Positions 20,588 through 37,806 of a DNA stretch of 64,000 nt are shown piece by piece. The position numbers and the translations under genes were made by a program. How positions within the stretch are numbered: the first letter of the stretch is position 1; every line of letters starts with the position of its first letter. The notes under the pieces are model-generated. The model had not been told where the DNA came from. It saw only the letters and a program-made list of their open reading frames with translations, and made no database searches. The stretch is taken from NCBI GenBank assembly GCA_009746045.1, contig RPFO01000448.1:1722547-1786546 (forward strand), read 5' to 3'. This stretch comes from Mesostigma viride (lineage: Eukaryota > Streptophyta > Mesostigmatophyceae > Mesostigmatales > Mesostigmataceae).

Positions 20588-23505
20588 GTCGTCGTCGTCG
20601 TCGTCGTCGTCGTTGTCATGCCCGTTGTTGTCATTGTCATGGTCTTCAGAATCACCCCGCCCTCGGCCATGCCGCGAGCCCCCTTCCTCTTCCTCCTCGT
20701 CTGAGGTATGGAGGTCGATTACCAACGCCTCGGGTGTCGAGGACGATGACGGCGATGAACCGAGCGCGCCGGCATTCGCGGCTGTTCCCGTCGCCCTCGT
20801 TGTCCCTGGTGTGCTGAAGGCCAGAGAGGAGACAGCGGCGGGGGCCGATGACGCCGAGGGCGCACCGCCGCAAGAGTCTGACACGCCAGATGGCCCTGGC
20901 TGGTCCCGCAGCAGCGGCATGCGTTCAGAGACGGCGTTCGATGGCCCGCCAATGGTAGACGCGGATGCCCCCCCTGACGAGGAGGTTGCAGCGCCCGTAG
21001 CGGTGGAGGAGGCAGATGACGAGGCGGCCGCAAGGGAGGGCATGACCTCGCGCTTGCACACGGGGCAGCACGTGCGGCGCGACATCAGCCATGGGTCAAT
21101 GCACGCGCTGTGGAACTCTGCGGTCGGTGGGTTTGATGGGCGAGGGGAGAGACAGAAGAGCGGTGATGAGGAGAAGCGTTCAGGCACCAGGAGAGGCCGA
21201 CAGACAAGCCTATTGTCCAGACATGCGTAACATATGCATACACAGACAAACCATGGATGGACAGAGAATCGTAATATTCAAGGCACGCTGGGCATCACAG
21301 CTCTCCATCACAAGAACACGTTCACCATGTATACCTTTCCCTCAACAACGACCAAGGATTCCACAGGGGCAAAAGCCTTCAACCTTACCCATGTGTCCCA
21401 GAACCTGACGGTTGGATAAATATAGTCCACCCTGGCTCCACCCCATGTGTCCCATAACCTGCCTCTTGGATAAATTAAGTCCACCGTGACCCCACCCGTG
21501 TGCCCCAGAGCCTGACTGTTGGACAAATATAGTCCACCCTACTTCCACCTCGCCCTAACACCCCAGCCACCACACCATCAGCCCCCCTGATGTTCCCCAA
21601 CGTCCAGACCATTCACTTGCCCTGCCCTACACCATGCGCCCCCCCCCCGCCCCCGCCCCCAGCACGTCCTCACCCCAAGCTACATGCCCGCAGTGCCACA
21701 GCCTCTGGCATAACCAGATAACCCCCTTGACTATCCATCCCATTAACTTTCTGTCCTCCCATCACGCATCCCTGGCAGGGCTGCAGCCGGTAGCATAAAA
21801 ACACTGAAGCCCCCGCTCATCTTCCCCCCACAGCAACGCACCATGCCGGCAGGGCAGCAAACGCAGCTTGTCCCCATTCGCGTACTCCTCCAGGCACACC
21901 GCGCAGACAGACCACGACGAGTCGCCGCTCTCGCCCGCCCCCGCCTCTGGGTCGCGCTGCACGGACTTGAACACGAGCGTCGGCAGTAGCTTAATCTCAG
22001 CCGCGGACAGGCCCACAGGCGCGTCTGGAGGGGAGGAGAAGAAAAAAGTGAAATGGAGGTGAAGGGAGGAAAAACGGGAAAGAGGATGATATAAGGGAAT
22101 AGAAAGCACGGAAAAAACAACAACAGAAGGCTTAATCCAAGGATGGCAATGGCCATGATGATGCCCAGGAATTTGATGACAATTATGACACTGATTGTCT
22201 TTATGCAGGTTTGAAATTCATACCACCACCAACAACAACAACAACAACAGCAAAAATGCAACCAACAACAACAAAATGGGCCGTACCGGCACGGGCGCCC
22301 GCCCCCGCGGCGGCCAGCTCTGCCTGCCTGCGTCGCATGAAGAAAAAGGATGCCATGACGGCTGTCACGCACACGGTGGCGATGAAGGCGACTGCAAGCG
22401 CGGAGAGAGATGTGTCCTCGATTGTGGGAACGATCCACACACGGGTGCCCGGGCTCTGCAGCAAAAACTGGAGCTGGCGGCCCGCCCTGGCAGGGTGGGC
22501 GATTCGGGGTACAACCGTGGGTAATGGTGGCCGAGGTAAACATCCGGGGTGTCAATTTCAAATTAAAAAAAAAATAGATTGACATGATTAGTCTATTATG
22601 TTTTGACAATTATATACACAATTGACTTGGCGTAGCTAGCAACGACAGCCAGTGAATCTGAAACCGTGAATCACGCGGTTCAACTATTGATAGTGGAAGG
22701 CAAAGGGGGGATATCTTATGGTGGCGAAGTAACTTGCGAAATGAAACTGCTGAAGAGGTGCCTCTAAACTCTTCCCATACCCAGGCCGCACATGTCCGGT
22801 ATCAAACGTGGCCGCACAGCCTGGTATTCAAAAGCGGACCCACTACTTGGCGTTGTCAGGAGTAGGTGTCCCAAAGGTCACGCTATGCACGCCTAATGAC
22901 ATGGTCCGACTCATACATGGTCACTCAACTAATTTAAAAATGAGGGCATGTTGTGCTTTAAAAACTAATCACAAGGCTATGCTACTTCATCCTCATTGAG
23001 CAAATCCCTAACAGCTTTGTCACGTTCACTGTCATATCTTTATTCCAATGTGACCAACCACGATGCGTACCGGTTGTCGACGAACACGGCAGGGATGATG
23101 ATGTCAGCCACGTTCCGGCCCGCCACTGGGGTTAAGCAACAGCGGTTTACAGACAAGGGGTTGAATAAAAGGGGGTGCGCAACAGAAAGTGGCAGGAGGG
23201 TGACCAGGTCGAGGGGCGGGGGGGGATTGGAACAGGGAGGAGGCGGTTAGTGCATGCCGATTGTAGAAACCGTCAGAGACTGGGAATGCCTGGCGCAAAC
23301 TTGCAGGCAAGGAACTCCCTTGGCAAGAAAAGGTGTTTCTTCCCAGGCTGAAATCACCGCCCCCGAGTACATACATGCACCAGCCCACTAAATGGAACAC
23401 GCGTATATCATACCATATATAATAACAAGATAATAATAGAAGCCATGTTATAACTCAAATTATATCATCGCTAATTCACTACTTCAGTCTAGCAACCAGC
23501 GCGAA

Positions 23506-23562
<57 letters not shown>

Positions 23563-24642
23563 CAAGACCACAAACGCATGTGCATGCTTGCGCAACGCAG
23601 ATGCTGCAGACAGGCAATCATGCCCCACACAAATGCAAGCATGGGCACAGCTAGGCAAACTCCGTCCCAGGATCCTCTGGTACCTGCTTGGACCACAACC
23701 GAACGCTTGCCATTTGCTCTGGCTTTGCGACGGAGTAGCCTCCAGGGCAGTTGTGCTAAGCTACCTATCTAACCCTGGAGATAGTTCCTGTCTGCACGAA
23801 TGCCATTTAAGCATTTGCTGCAAACAGGAGAATGCCATAACATTCTTCGCTGGGACGAAGCTAAGGACCGTAAGGTTCAAGATTCTTCTACAGCAGGATC
23901 CTCCCCCCTTATACCATGCTGGTGTGCTATAGGCAGAGCACACCACAAGGGGAAATAGAGTAGCAGCAACACAAACTTCACCTTCACCCATGCGAAAGGG
24001 TCCAGAAGCCAGGGTGGCATAAACATATAGCCAATTACACTTGCGTGCTTGTCGGGCAAATCGAGGCATCATTCCCTAGAGACGGTATACCTGTACGACG
24101 CTACACAACACATTTCGCTCACCAAACAAACATAACTTTTGGGGAACTCATACTGAACAGGCTCGGAAACGACACCTGGGAAACGCCAACTACGTACTTC
24201 TGATGAGCTCACGATTCCGTTCGTTGTCGAACACGATAACCGCATCAGCCCCAGCGTTTTGGGCATTCAAGACTTTCTGCTCAAAACTGCAGCTGCCGCG
24301 GATGACAAGGGCAAACCAAGTGCCACGGTTGAAGAGGGGACCTGCCATGGTAGGCCCGCTCACTACGCCTTGGTCCCTATCCGGAACCCAACCGAGCGAT
24401 TCATCCGAATTCTGAAGGGGAGCGCAGGCATCCAAGGGATTTGCCTCGATCAATACCCCTTCGATGCCCCCCGGGGTAATTGCAGAACCAAACGTGGCTT
24501 CCGCGTCAAAGAAAGTGAAGGTAGCATTTTCCGAGGTGACTACGAAGATCGTGGAACCTGCAGGTCGGATGCTTACATCCCAAAGCATCAGCATTAGAAG
24601 CAGTAGAGCCGGCAAAATCCGGCGCAACATCATGGGGTCCAT
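20231..24642 (-). CDS. PA-TM-RING (RMR-type) E3 ubiquitin ligase / sorting receptor, five exons
   Basis: Exons on the minus strand: 24642-24198, 23125-23071, 22486-22287, 22024-21842, 21117-20231. Borders are GT-AG and phases match, giving 589 residues ending TAG. Residues 1-29 form a signal peptide (LPALLLLMLMLWDV). A protease-associated domain follows to about residue 166 (GSCSFEQKVLNAQNAGADAV, DIIIPAVFVDN). A membrane segment lies at about 192-217 (LSALAVAFIATVCVTAV), then RRRQ. RING-H2 at 274-316 has C-x2-C-x14-C-x-H-x2-H-x2-C and CPVC, split by an intron inside CRH/EFHSACIDPWL. Plant RMR proteins of this layout sort vacuolar cargo, and animal relatives are membrane E3 ligases. The tail is Ser-rich with an acidic Asp run, then CARCAKKLGRHHRCTC, a possible second metal site. 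TATAAATA sits about 20 nt before the ATG. Confidence 0.93.
20543..20613 (+). repeat. (ATC)n/(GTC)n trinucleotide run encoding poly-Asp
   Basis: On the sense (minus) strand the run is GAT/GAC codons, giving about 20 consecutive Asp residues in the cytosolic tail of the RING ligase. The repeat is in frame and pure, so its length is likely polymorphic. Confidence 0.9.
21386..21548. repeat. 54-bp tandem repeat, 3 copies, in RING-gene intron 4
   Basis: Units start at about 21391, 21445 and 21498 (ATGTGTCCCAGAACCTGACG, then TTGGATAAATATAGTCCACC). Divergence is 10-15%. It lies between the two halves of the RING domain. Confidence 0.88.
23509..23562. repeat. (AC)n microsatellite in RING-gene intron 1
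   Basis: About 27 AC units between exon 1 and exon 2. On the sense strand it reads (GT)n. Confidence 0.97.
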
Positions 24643-25864
24643 GGCTACTGTAACCGCGTATTTATACCCAAAACTGCAATTGCGATGTTAAACTCCGTAG
24701 AAAAAAACAGCCAGCAACCACTGGTAGGCCGCTATCTCGCCGCGGGTCGGCGGCGCCATGTTTGGGCGACCATGTAAGATCCCAAACTGTCGCTCCTTCA
24801 TCGTCACAATTGCTATCTTTCTTGCTCGACCATGATGGGGACGAGGTGAATGTTGGGCTATTGAAGTGACGCGGATTCCTTACACCTTGTGCCTGTGGAG
24901 GCAAGCTTCGTGGCGGGTGTTGGCCTGTTGGGCTGTTGGAGAACATGCTCGGTTTATCTGTACCCGAACAATTCCAGAAATATATATCAACACCCAGGGT
25001 TCCCTGATAACGCTGCGTTACATACTACAGTAATAGATACGACGTATCTCTAAAACCCTTGGGCTAAATATCTGGATGTTGGGGCTCTCGGCGTGCGAAT
25101 GAACCTGGCTGTTGGGTTGTCGGAAAGAGCTGCGCCACACCTGTCCTACACCTGGACCCCCTGCCTGGACAAGGATATCAGCACGGAAGAATCTGGCAAA
25201 ACACCAACAGCGCAACAAATTGATCTAGGACACGTGTCAGACTATCGCTGCCTTTGCGCGAATTTGTCGACGTGTGCACAGGGCGGAGGGCAACCGCCAA
25301 CCGTAACATTTGTCTGCGGTTCCGCTTACAGCACTGTTGTTGTTGTTGTTGTTGTGTCCCACGCCGCCCAATGGCAACAGAGAAGCAGCACTGTAGATAG
25401 CAGCTGATGTGAACATGCCGAAAACTTAAGGACCTCTAGCCCCTGCGCAGGTTTGAACCATAACATTTACAGGCCTGTAAAACGACTGGTCCCGAAGGCC
25501 GTCCAGACGACCCCGTCCAGACTCTACAGTCTACAGTGCGGCGTGGGACACAACAACAACAACAACAACAGTGTAGAGAGAAGAGAGCTGGGGAGTGGGG
25601 ACAGCATAAACTTCCTGCTCTAAGATTGCCTCCAAGCAGGCTGCAGCCACCTCGACTCGAGCAAAATCTACTGCTGCAGATGTCGGATTGTGGCTGGCGT
25701 ATATTATAGTTGTGCCTACTCTCGCTTACTGTGCAGTTTTGTCATTGATTTCTTGCCCGACACCAAAAAATGAGGCGGGAACATGTGCATTTCGAGTTTT
25801 TGTCGTGTTTACGGAATAATTAGCCTGTCACGAACGCTGTAGCTCGAATTGCAAGGCATCGTTC
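24643..25864. promoter_or_regulatory. Divergent promoter region between RING ligase and RNA methyltransferase
   Basis: This 1.2 kb separates two genes transcribed away from each other. On the minus strand TATAAATA at about 24660-24667 precedes the RING ATG by some 20 nt. It contains an inverted pair of (GTT)n-GTGTCCCACGCCGC (25334-25368) and GCGGCGTGGGACA-(CAA)n (25537-25572), which could fold into a long hairpin. No motif was found that clearly controls both genes. Confidence 0.45.
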
Positions 25865-31965
<6,101 letters not shown>

Positions 31966-32042
31966 TCCAGCTAGGCTGCATGCCTTGGGGGGTATTGCAC
32001 TTTTGCTCCTGCCATCAAACAGCCATCCATGGGAGCATAACC

Positions 32043-32047
32043 TGTAA
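32043..32047 (+). terminator. Possible TGTAA poly(A) signal of the methyltransferase gene
   Basis: The pentamer lies 78 nt past the stop. Confidence 0.35.
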
Positions 32048-32302
32048 TCAGCACAACGTGTTTCTTTCAGGTGGACGATATATTAATCTTGTGTTTATGT
32101 TACGCGATGCCTCAGCAGTTCAGCTTAGGTCTGGGCAATGACCCGTCCACCTGGAGACAGTTGGACCGCATATTGTCCGCATGTCAAGATTACCAAGACG
32201 TATATATCTGACCGAAGACAGTTATTTATTTCTGGCTTTCTGTACAACAAAGTTAACTGATATTTTTTCCTCCTGTTCACCTTTGGCCGGACTTTCAGAC
32301 TT

Positions 32303-32962
32303 TTTTTTTGCAAACTTATAGCCCGAGGCGGGGCCCGAGATTAATTAAGAGGTACCTTGAAATTAAATAAGAGACATGCCTCTATCCAGATATATTTTTG
32401 GATGCGAGTTTCGATTGGCGTTAACTTGTAGTATTGGACGACAAGTCGACAACATGTCAAGCCGTTTCATTCATTTCGACTTTTACATTTTCACGTAGTT
32501 GTTTGAAAAAAAGGATCAGTTATATACCCGACTTCTCCGTTAAATCTCATCGACCGGGTTTCGAAACAACCCACGAACGCCGTAGATATGCAGATCCAAC
32601 GGAGTAAACAACGTCACGACCGACGCGGCGCCAAATAGTCGCCTAGGTTCCTAGCTTTTCTGCGAGCCATTTTCGTGCCGCGTCGTGTACCCGTGAGATG
32701 TACCCGTGAGATGCAAAATCCGCTTGCCAGCCCGGGACTCCGGGAACTACGTCCAATACGTCCCGTCGTGCAGTACCACCAATGCACTACCAATCTATCA
32801 ATCGTACAATACTACGACTTAACGCCAACAGAAACTCGCCTCCAAAACTATATATTCACAGAGGCACGCCTCTTATTTAATTTCAAGGTACCTCTTATTT
32901 AATCTCAGCCCCCGCAGACTTGTCTTCTCCCGGTTAGGGCTAAGTTTTGCAAAAAAACTCCA
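32303..32962. mobile_element. Foldback/MITE-like element with ~140-bp inverted arms
   Basis: The left arm, about 32303-32440, contains TTTTTTTGCAAACTTATAGC, AAGAGGTACCTTGAAATTAA and GTTTCGATTGGCGTTAACTT. It reappears inverted at about 32806-32962 with roughly 85% identity. The 365-bp loop contains no recognisable ORF. Exact ends and target duplication were not found. It could be a MITE or a palindromic remnant of a larger DNA transposon. Confidence 0.75.
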
Positions 32963-33059
32963 AGTCCTAAGTCGAAACCATTTTTTCCTCATGTTGAGTT
33001 TAGTACCGTATCAAGGAATCAACCAGATGATCAGTACCGGCCGATATACTGCATGGCCT

Positions 33060-33200
33060 GTACATATATCTCTTTGATATATCTGCAAGATATTAATTAA
33101 CGAATTAATTAAGAACATAACTCCACACATTAATGAATGAATTAATTAATTAATTAAACTCGTGCTCCCGTACGTTGGGGAGTCACGGAGCACCGAAGTG
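33060..33200. repeat. Paired (TTAA)n tails with terminal hairpin
   Basis: GAATTAATTAAGAACATAACTCC (broken copy) is followed by AATGAATTAATTAATTAATT and then ACTCGTGCTCCCGTACGTTG, a hairpin whose loop has gained four bases, then GGGAGTCACGGAGCACC. Confidence 0.7.
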
Positions 33201-33339
33201 CATTTAATCCCTGTACATGTACGTGCACATGCAACAGGAAGAAACGGCAGAGACCCCCTTTCTCCTTCATACGTAACACGTGGCCCTGAGAAGGGGGGCT
33301 ATAGTGGTTTTTAATATACATTCTATTAGCCGGAGTCTG

Positions 33340-33840
33340 CCCAACTTTGACTGGACTGCCTGGCGCTCGAGGCTCGGGCGGTTGGTCCAGAAATCAGCCC
33401 CAAAATGGAGGCCCTGGCCCTCGGCATGGCAGGGCCCCCATCCACACTCAGCCTCTTAGACGACACCGAGGTCAACTACCCTACTTCAGGCCGCTTCAAG
33501 CTGCTCGGCATGGTGGCTTCCCGACTGCGAGTCCTGACGACCTGACGACACGGATCGGCATATGGCGTGGGCGCAACTCCATGACCACCGCCGCTGGTGG
33601 AGCAAGCCCGCCCTATACCCCGGATCGTCAAGCGTGACCTCTTCAAGGTCGTCATTCTGACGATCCTGACCTACGGCGCCGAGCTAGACCTTGACACTGA
33701 CGCAGGAGCTGGAGCAACGACTCGACGGCAGGGCCGCGCCACCGGCCGTGGACTTTTCGTGATAGCCACTCGGCATGGACGTGTGCTACACTAGACGTGA
33801 CGGGCTCACACCCGGGCAGCCTCCCGGTTTGTCTGTAATA
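33340..33840 (+). pseudogene. LINE-B relic a (C-terminal RT region)
   Basis: The plus strand reads, across frameshifts, SGRFKLLGM, ILTILTYGAELD and related blocks matching LINE-B copy b (RFKLLGSMLP, LTVLTYGAEAWTLT). It is heavily decayed, with stops and frame changes. Confidence 0.65.
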
Positions 33841-34456
33841 TGGAGGCAGACGGTACGCAAGGATAGATGGCAAGTAGTGATGAAGGAGACCACCCCCAAG
33901 TCTGTGGGGGCTCCGCGTGTGACCGCGTATGGTATTCATAGCGATTCGGGTCGCAGTGCCCACAACCCTGTAACTAGGACCTAGATAGCTTACACCATCC
34001 ATTCCATCCCATGTTCCCGGCCTCCCACTGAGGACTTATGCTCATGAATGCACGTGACGTTACTAGTCACGTGTCTATTATTATAATTAATTAATTAATT
34101 CTATTAATTAACCGTGGAACTCCAGGGTAACCAGACTCTTTATTAAAACAATGAGTGCAGAGTGGAGCACATACAAAAGGCAGGCCACATCGGCCTCAAA
34201 AGGTATGTCACGTGAACCCTACTATAACCTAGCTAGCGGCTACCCTTCCATCTCAATATAAAGAAACTATGTTCAGAGAACGTACCATGATTCTGGGCTA
34301 CAACCTGCAGGTGGGGGGTGTAAACAGCCACCTACTCTGGCTGGGTGCTAGCTACAGACCCCTAGCTATAGGGTCGAGGGTGCCCACCATAGATATAGAG
34401 CTAGTAGGATTGTTTTTGTAGATAGATTAGACCGGTAGGATTGTGTGTACCCATCT
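33841..34456. other. Repeat-flanked spacer without recognised genes
   Basis: It carries a TTAATTAATTAATTC run near 34085 and otherwise nothing recognised. Tails of the neighbouring LINE-B relics may extend into it. Confidence 0.4.
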
Positions 34457-34557
34457 GCATCCATCCATCCATCCATCCATCCATCCATCCATCCATCCAT
34501 CCATCCATCCATCCATCCATCCATCCATCCATCCATCCATCCATCCATCCATCCATC
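34457..34557 (+). repeat. (CCAT)n microsatellite
   Basis: About 25 units joined directly to the 5' edge of LINE-B copy b. It is open in all frames, giving spurious HPSI-type peptides. Confidence 0.97.
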
Positions 34558-35790
34558 TCTTCATCCATCTCATCATCCATCCCTTCACCACGGGGTGTGG
34601 CAAGGTTGTGTCCTGTCCCCATATCTGTTCATTATTGTCGTGGATCACGTCATGCGCCGGGCACGTGCGCGCTTTACTGCTCTTAAGGGGTTCGAGCCTG
34701 GCTTGGACATCCTTAACGAGAAAGAGCACTGCAGGTTTCAACCTGGTTAGACCGCCTGGCCGACTTGATTTATGCGGACGACACCACCCTCATCGCGCGC
34801 CCCGAGCACATTCAGACCTGGCTGGACTGTCTGGGCTTGGAGGCGCGGGCGGTGGGGTTGGAGATTAGTGTCAAAACTGAGGCTATGGTGATTGGGGCTT
34901 CCAGTAGCCCGCCGCTACCACGGCTGCTAGACGGGACGGAGATCCCGTTTCGTGATCGCTTTAAACTGCTGGGAAGCATGCTTCCTGACACCGCCGCCGA
35001 TGTGGACACCCCGGCATCGGCCTGGCCTGGGCTCGGCATCGTTCGCTGAAAACCTACTGGCACTCGAAGGTCCTCGGCGACTGCACCGCAAGCGCATGCT
35101 CCTCAATAAGGTCCTGGTCCTCACGGTGCTCACGTATGGCGCGGAGGCATGGACGCTCACGGACACGCTGGCGGCCAAGCTAAACGGCACGGTAACTGAC
35201 CAGAATGCTCCGTCAGGCCCTGAATGTCGGGTTTTCCACGCATAGGCATCTAGAATCTTTGTACCAGGGCATGCCTCGCATTTCGGACGAGATTAGACAG
35301 CGTAGGATAGCATTCGTAGGACATCTTGCTCGCACCAGCCAGGTAGACACCGCCCTCGGTCCTGCCGGCCCCCAGCGGCTTGGCCAGCCAGGACGGCATA
35401 TCCTGACCTGGCCTGGCCCCTGAAGGACATTCCTAAGAACGGGTAGGCAAACATGTCATGACCTACCCACAGCAGTTGATCAGGCTGACCTAGTGGTCCC
35501 AGCGCAGTTTGAAAAGCGCATTCACTCCCTCTCTCTTGCTTGGACTGCTATATGCAGGACAAGAGGAGGTGGAAGACCATTGTCCGGGCTCATACGGCCG
35601 CCCCTGTGGGCAAGCCCCCTCCCCCCAAGCGGAAGGGGCGCTTTACTGAGTAGAATAGGTAGGGTTTTCTAGATTATATTAGCTTAGAGTTAGATTAGTT
35701 CGGTTTCGCGGCTTTGTCCCCCCCCTCAGTCCATCCATCCACGGGAACATGTGCTACATGATCTCCCAACGGAGTCATGTTATATTTAAT
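34558..35790 (+). pseudogene. LINE-B relic b: RT palm to 3' end
   Basis: RT motifs: [20 protein letters not shown], then, after a stop and frame change, [11 protein letters not shown] (YADD catalytic box), [50 protein letters not shown] and PRISDEIRQRRIAFVGHLAR. The end carries RRWKTIVRAHTA. At least three frameshifts or stops are present. The 3' end at 35745-35790 is ATGTGCTACATGATCTCCC, AACGGAGTCATG, then an AT-rich tail, the same terminal module as on the ORF1-type elements. Confidence 0.9.
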
Positions 35791-35799
35791 TTTAATCCA

Positions 35800-35892
35800 T
35801 CGACATCCATCCATCCATCCATCCATCCATCCATCCATCCACCCCCCCACCCCCCCAACCCACCCCCACCCCCACCCCCCCCCACCCCCCCC

Positions 35893-35930
<38 letters not shown>

Positions 35931-36777
35931 ACCCACCCCACCCCACCCCACCCACCCACCCACCCACCCACCCACCCACCCACCCACCCACCCACCCACC
36001 CACCCACCCACCCACCCACCCACCCACCCACCCACCCACCCACCCACCCACCCACCCACCCACCCACCCACCCACCCACCCACCCACCCACCCACCCACC
36101 CACCCACCCACCCACCCACCCACCCACCCACCCACCCACCCACCCACCCACCCACCCACCCACCCACCCACCCACCCCCCACCACCCACCCACCCACCCA
36201 CCCACCCACCCACCCACCCACCCACCCACCCACCCACCCACCCACCCACCCACCCCCACCCACCCACCCACCCACCCACCCACCCACCCACCCACCCACC
36301 CACCCACCCACCCACCCACCCACCCACCCACCCACCCACCCACCCACCCACCCACCCACCCACCCACCCACCCACCCACCCACCCACCCACCCACCCACC
36401 CACCGGCCACCCACCCACCCACCCATCCATCCGTCCATCCATCCATCCATCCATCCATCCATCCATCCATCCATCCATCCATCCATCCATCCATCCATCC
36501 ATCCATCCATCCATCCATCCATCCATCCATCCATCCATCCATCCTCCATCCATCCATCCATCCATCCATCCATCCATCCATCCATCCATCCATCCATCCA
36601 TCCATCCATCCATCCATCCATCCATCCATCCATCCATCCATCCATCCATCCATCCATCCATCCATCCATCCATCCATCCATCCATCCATCCATCCATCCA
36701 TCCATCCATCCATCCATCCATCCATCCATCCATCCATCCATCCATCCATCCATCCATCCATCCATCCATCCATCCAT
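35800..36777 (+). repeat. Kilobase (CCAT)/(CCCA)/(CCAT) array
   Basis: Short (CCAT)n, then a C-rich segment (35840-35935), about 490 bp of (CCCA)n with rare slips, then about 350 bp of (CCAT)n from 36424 with one shifted unit near 36544. It ends precisely at GGGGTCAATGCTCC of the terminal hairpin module. Confidence 0.97.
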
Positions 36778-36845
36778 CGGGGTCAATGCTCCGCGACTCC
36801 CCAACGGGAGCACGCACGAGTCTAATTAATTAATTAACTAATTAG
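36776..36845 (+). repeat. Terminal hairpin module with (TTAA)n tail
   Basis: CGGGGTCAATGCTCCGCGAC, then the hairpin CTCCCCAACGGGAG, then CACGCACGAGTCTAATTAATTAATTAAC. The (CCAT)n array on its left appears to be an expansion of the module's own CCATCCAT edge. Confidence 0.85.
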
Positions 36846-37171
36846 TACCTGACTGGTGCGAGCATGATGATGTCCTACACTATAGCATGCATGCTATCCT
36901 ACTCTGCCTAATCTCGTCCGAAATGCGAGGCATACCCTGGTACAAAGACTCTAATGACCTAGATGTGTGGAAAACCCTACATTCAGGACCTGTCGGAGCA
37001 TCCTGTAAACTGTGCCGTCCAGCTTGGTGGCCAGTGTGTCCGCGAGTGTCCATGCCTCGGCGCCGTACGTAGGCCCCGTGAGGACGAGGACTTTCAAGAG
37101 CATTAGCTTGTGCATATGGTGCTCGCGGCCAGGCCCTTCGAGTGCCAGTAGGTTTCAGTGAGCTAGCGAAC
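36846..37171 (-). pseudogene. LINE-B relic c, downstream part
   Basis: The minus strand carries the equivalent of YWHSK, TYGAEAWTLADTLATKLDG and SLYQGMPRISDEIRQ, as in copy b. It continues upstream at 37744-37806. The gap between is the composite SINE insertion. Confidence 0.75.
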
Positions 37172-37185
37172 GAAGCCTATCCCAG

Positions 37186-37729
37186 GAGACGTCCGTCCTA
37201 TAGTCAGCAAAATTGGTGCGAGAGGTCCCCAGTTCGATTCCGGTCGGATTCATTTGCAGATCGCGTTTTCCGCGTTTTCCGCGGCCCGGCACTGAACGCA
37301 AAGGTTTTCACCTTTGCGGAGTGCCTGATCAGAATATTATACGCTTGGCTGATTTCGATAGCACCGGCTACGCCCCCTTCTCAAGAAGGTTTCAGCCGTG
37401 TTCAGCCCGTCTCACGGTGCGACTGACTGAACAAGTCTCGCGTGCAGACACGTGTGTAGTACTCCTACACACAGATCTCGAGTGATTTATCTAGTACCAA
37501 ATCCGAAAGGCTTGCATCACTACCCGGACAGGAGAACTTTTGCGGATGACTGTAGGTGTAAGTTGGCGATGCCATGGTAACCGGAGACGTCCGTCCTATA
37601 GTCAGCAAAATTGGTGCGAGAGGTCCCCAGTTCGATTCCGGTCGGATTCATTTGCAGATCGCGTTTTCCGCGTTTTCCGCGGCCCGGCACTGAACGCAAA
37701 GGTTTTCACCTTTGCGGAGTGCCTGATCA
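37186..37729 (+). mobile_element. Composite tRNA-like SINE insertion with 14-bp target duplication
   Basis: GAAGCCTATCCCAG at 37172-37185 is repeated at 37730-37743 and brackets a 544-bp insert in LINE-B relic c. The insert begins and ends with the same ~148-bp R1 sequence (37186-37334 and 37583-37729 appear identical), separated by 248 bp of unrelated sequence. R1 has a box-B-like AGTTCGATTCC and an upstream TATAGTCAGC that may serve as box A. A dimeric SINE or two SINEs inserted as one unit fits best. Terminal-repeat elements usually have 4-6 bp duplications, so that reading is less likely. Confidence 0.85.
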
Positions 37730-37743
37730 GAAGCCTATCCCAG

Positions 37744-37806
37744 GCCAGGCCGATGCGGATGTCTACATCGCCGGCGGTGTCGGGGAGCATGCTCCCCAAC
37801 ATACAT
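37744..37806 (-). pseudogene. LINE-B relic c, upstream part
   Basis: The minus strand reads MLPDTAGDVDIRIGLAWDRL, continuous with relic c across the SINE insertion (GCCTGGGATAGGCTTC joins to GTTCGCTAGC as in copy b). Confidence 0.8.

Noticed and set aside
35749-36829. Frames of 330-370 codons (HPSI, DGWM, VGGW repeats)
   Set aside because: Pure (CCCA)n/(CCAT)n simple sequence. Not genes.
37200-37260. Apparent tRNA gene (box B GTTCGATTCC)
   Set aside because: It occurs in several identical dispersed copies with a non-tRNA 3' body and a target duplication, so it is a tRNA-like SINE.
37186-37729. Miniature LTR retrotransposon (TRIM) reading of the paired 148-bp repeats
   Set aside because: The duplication is 14 bp instead of 4-6 bp, there are no TG...CA ends, and no primer-binding or polypurine site is seen. 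Kept only as a weaker alternative.
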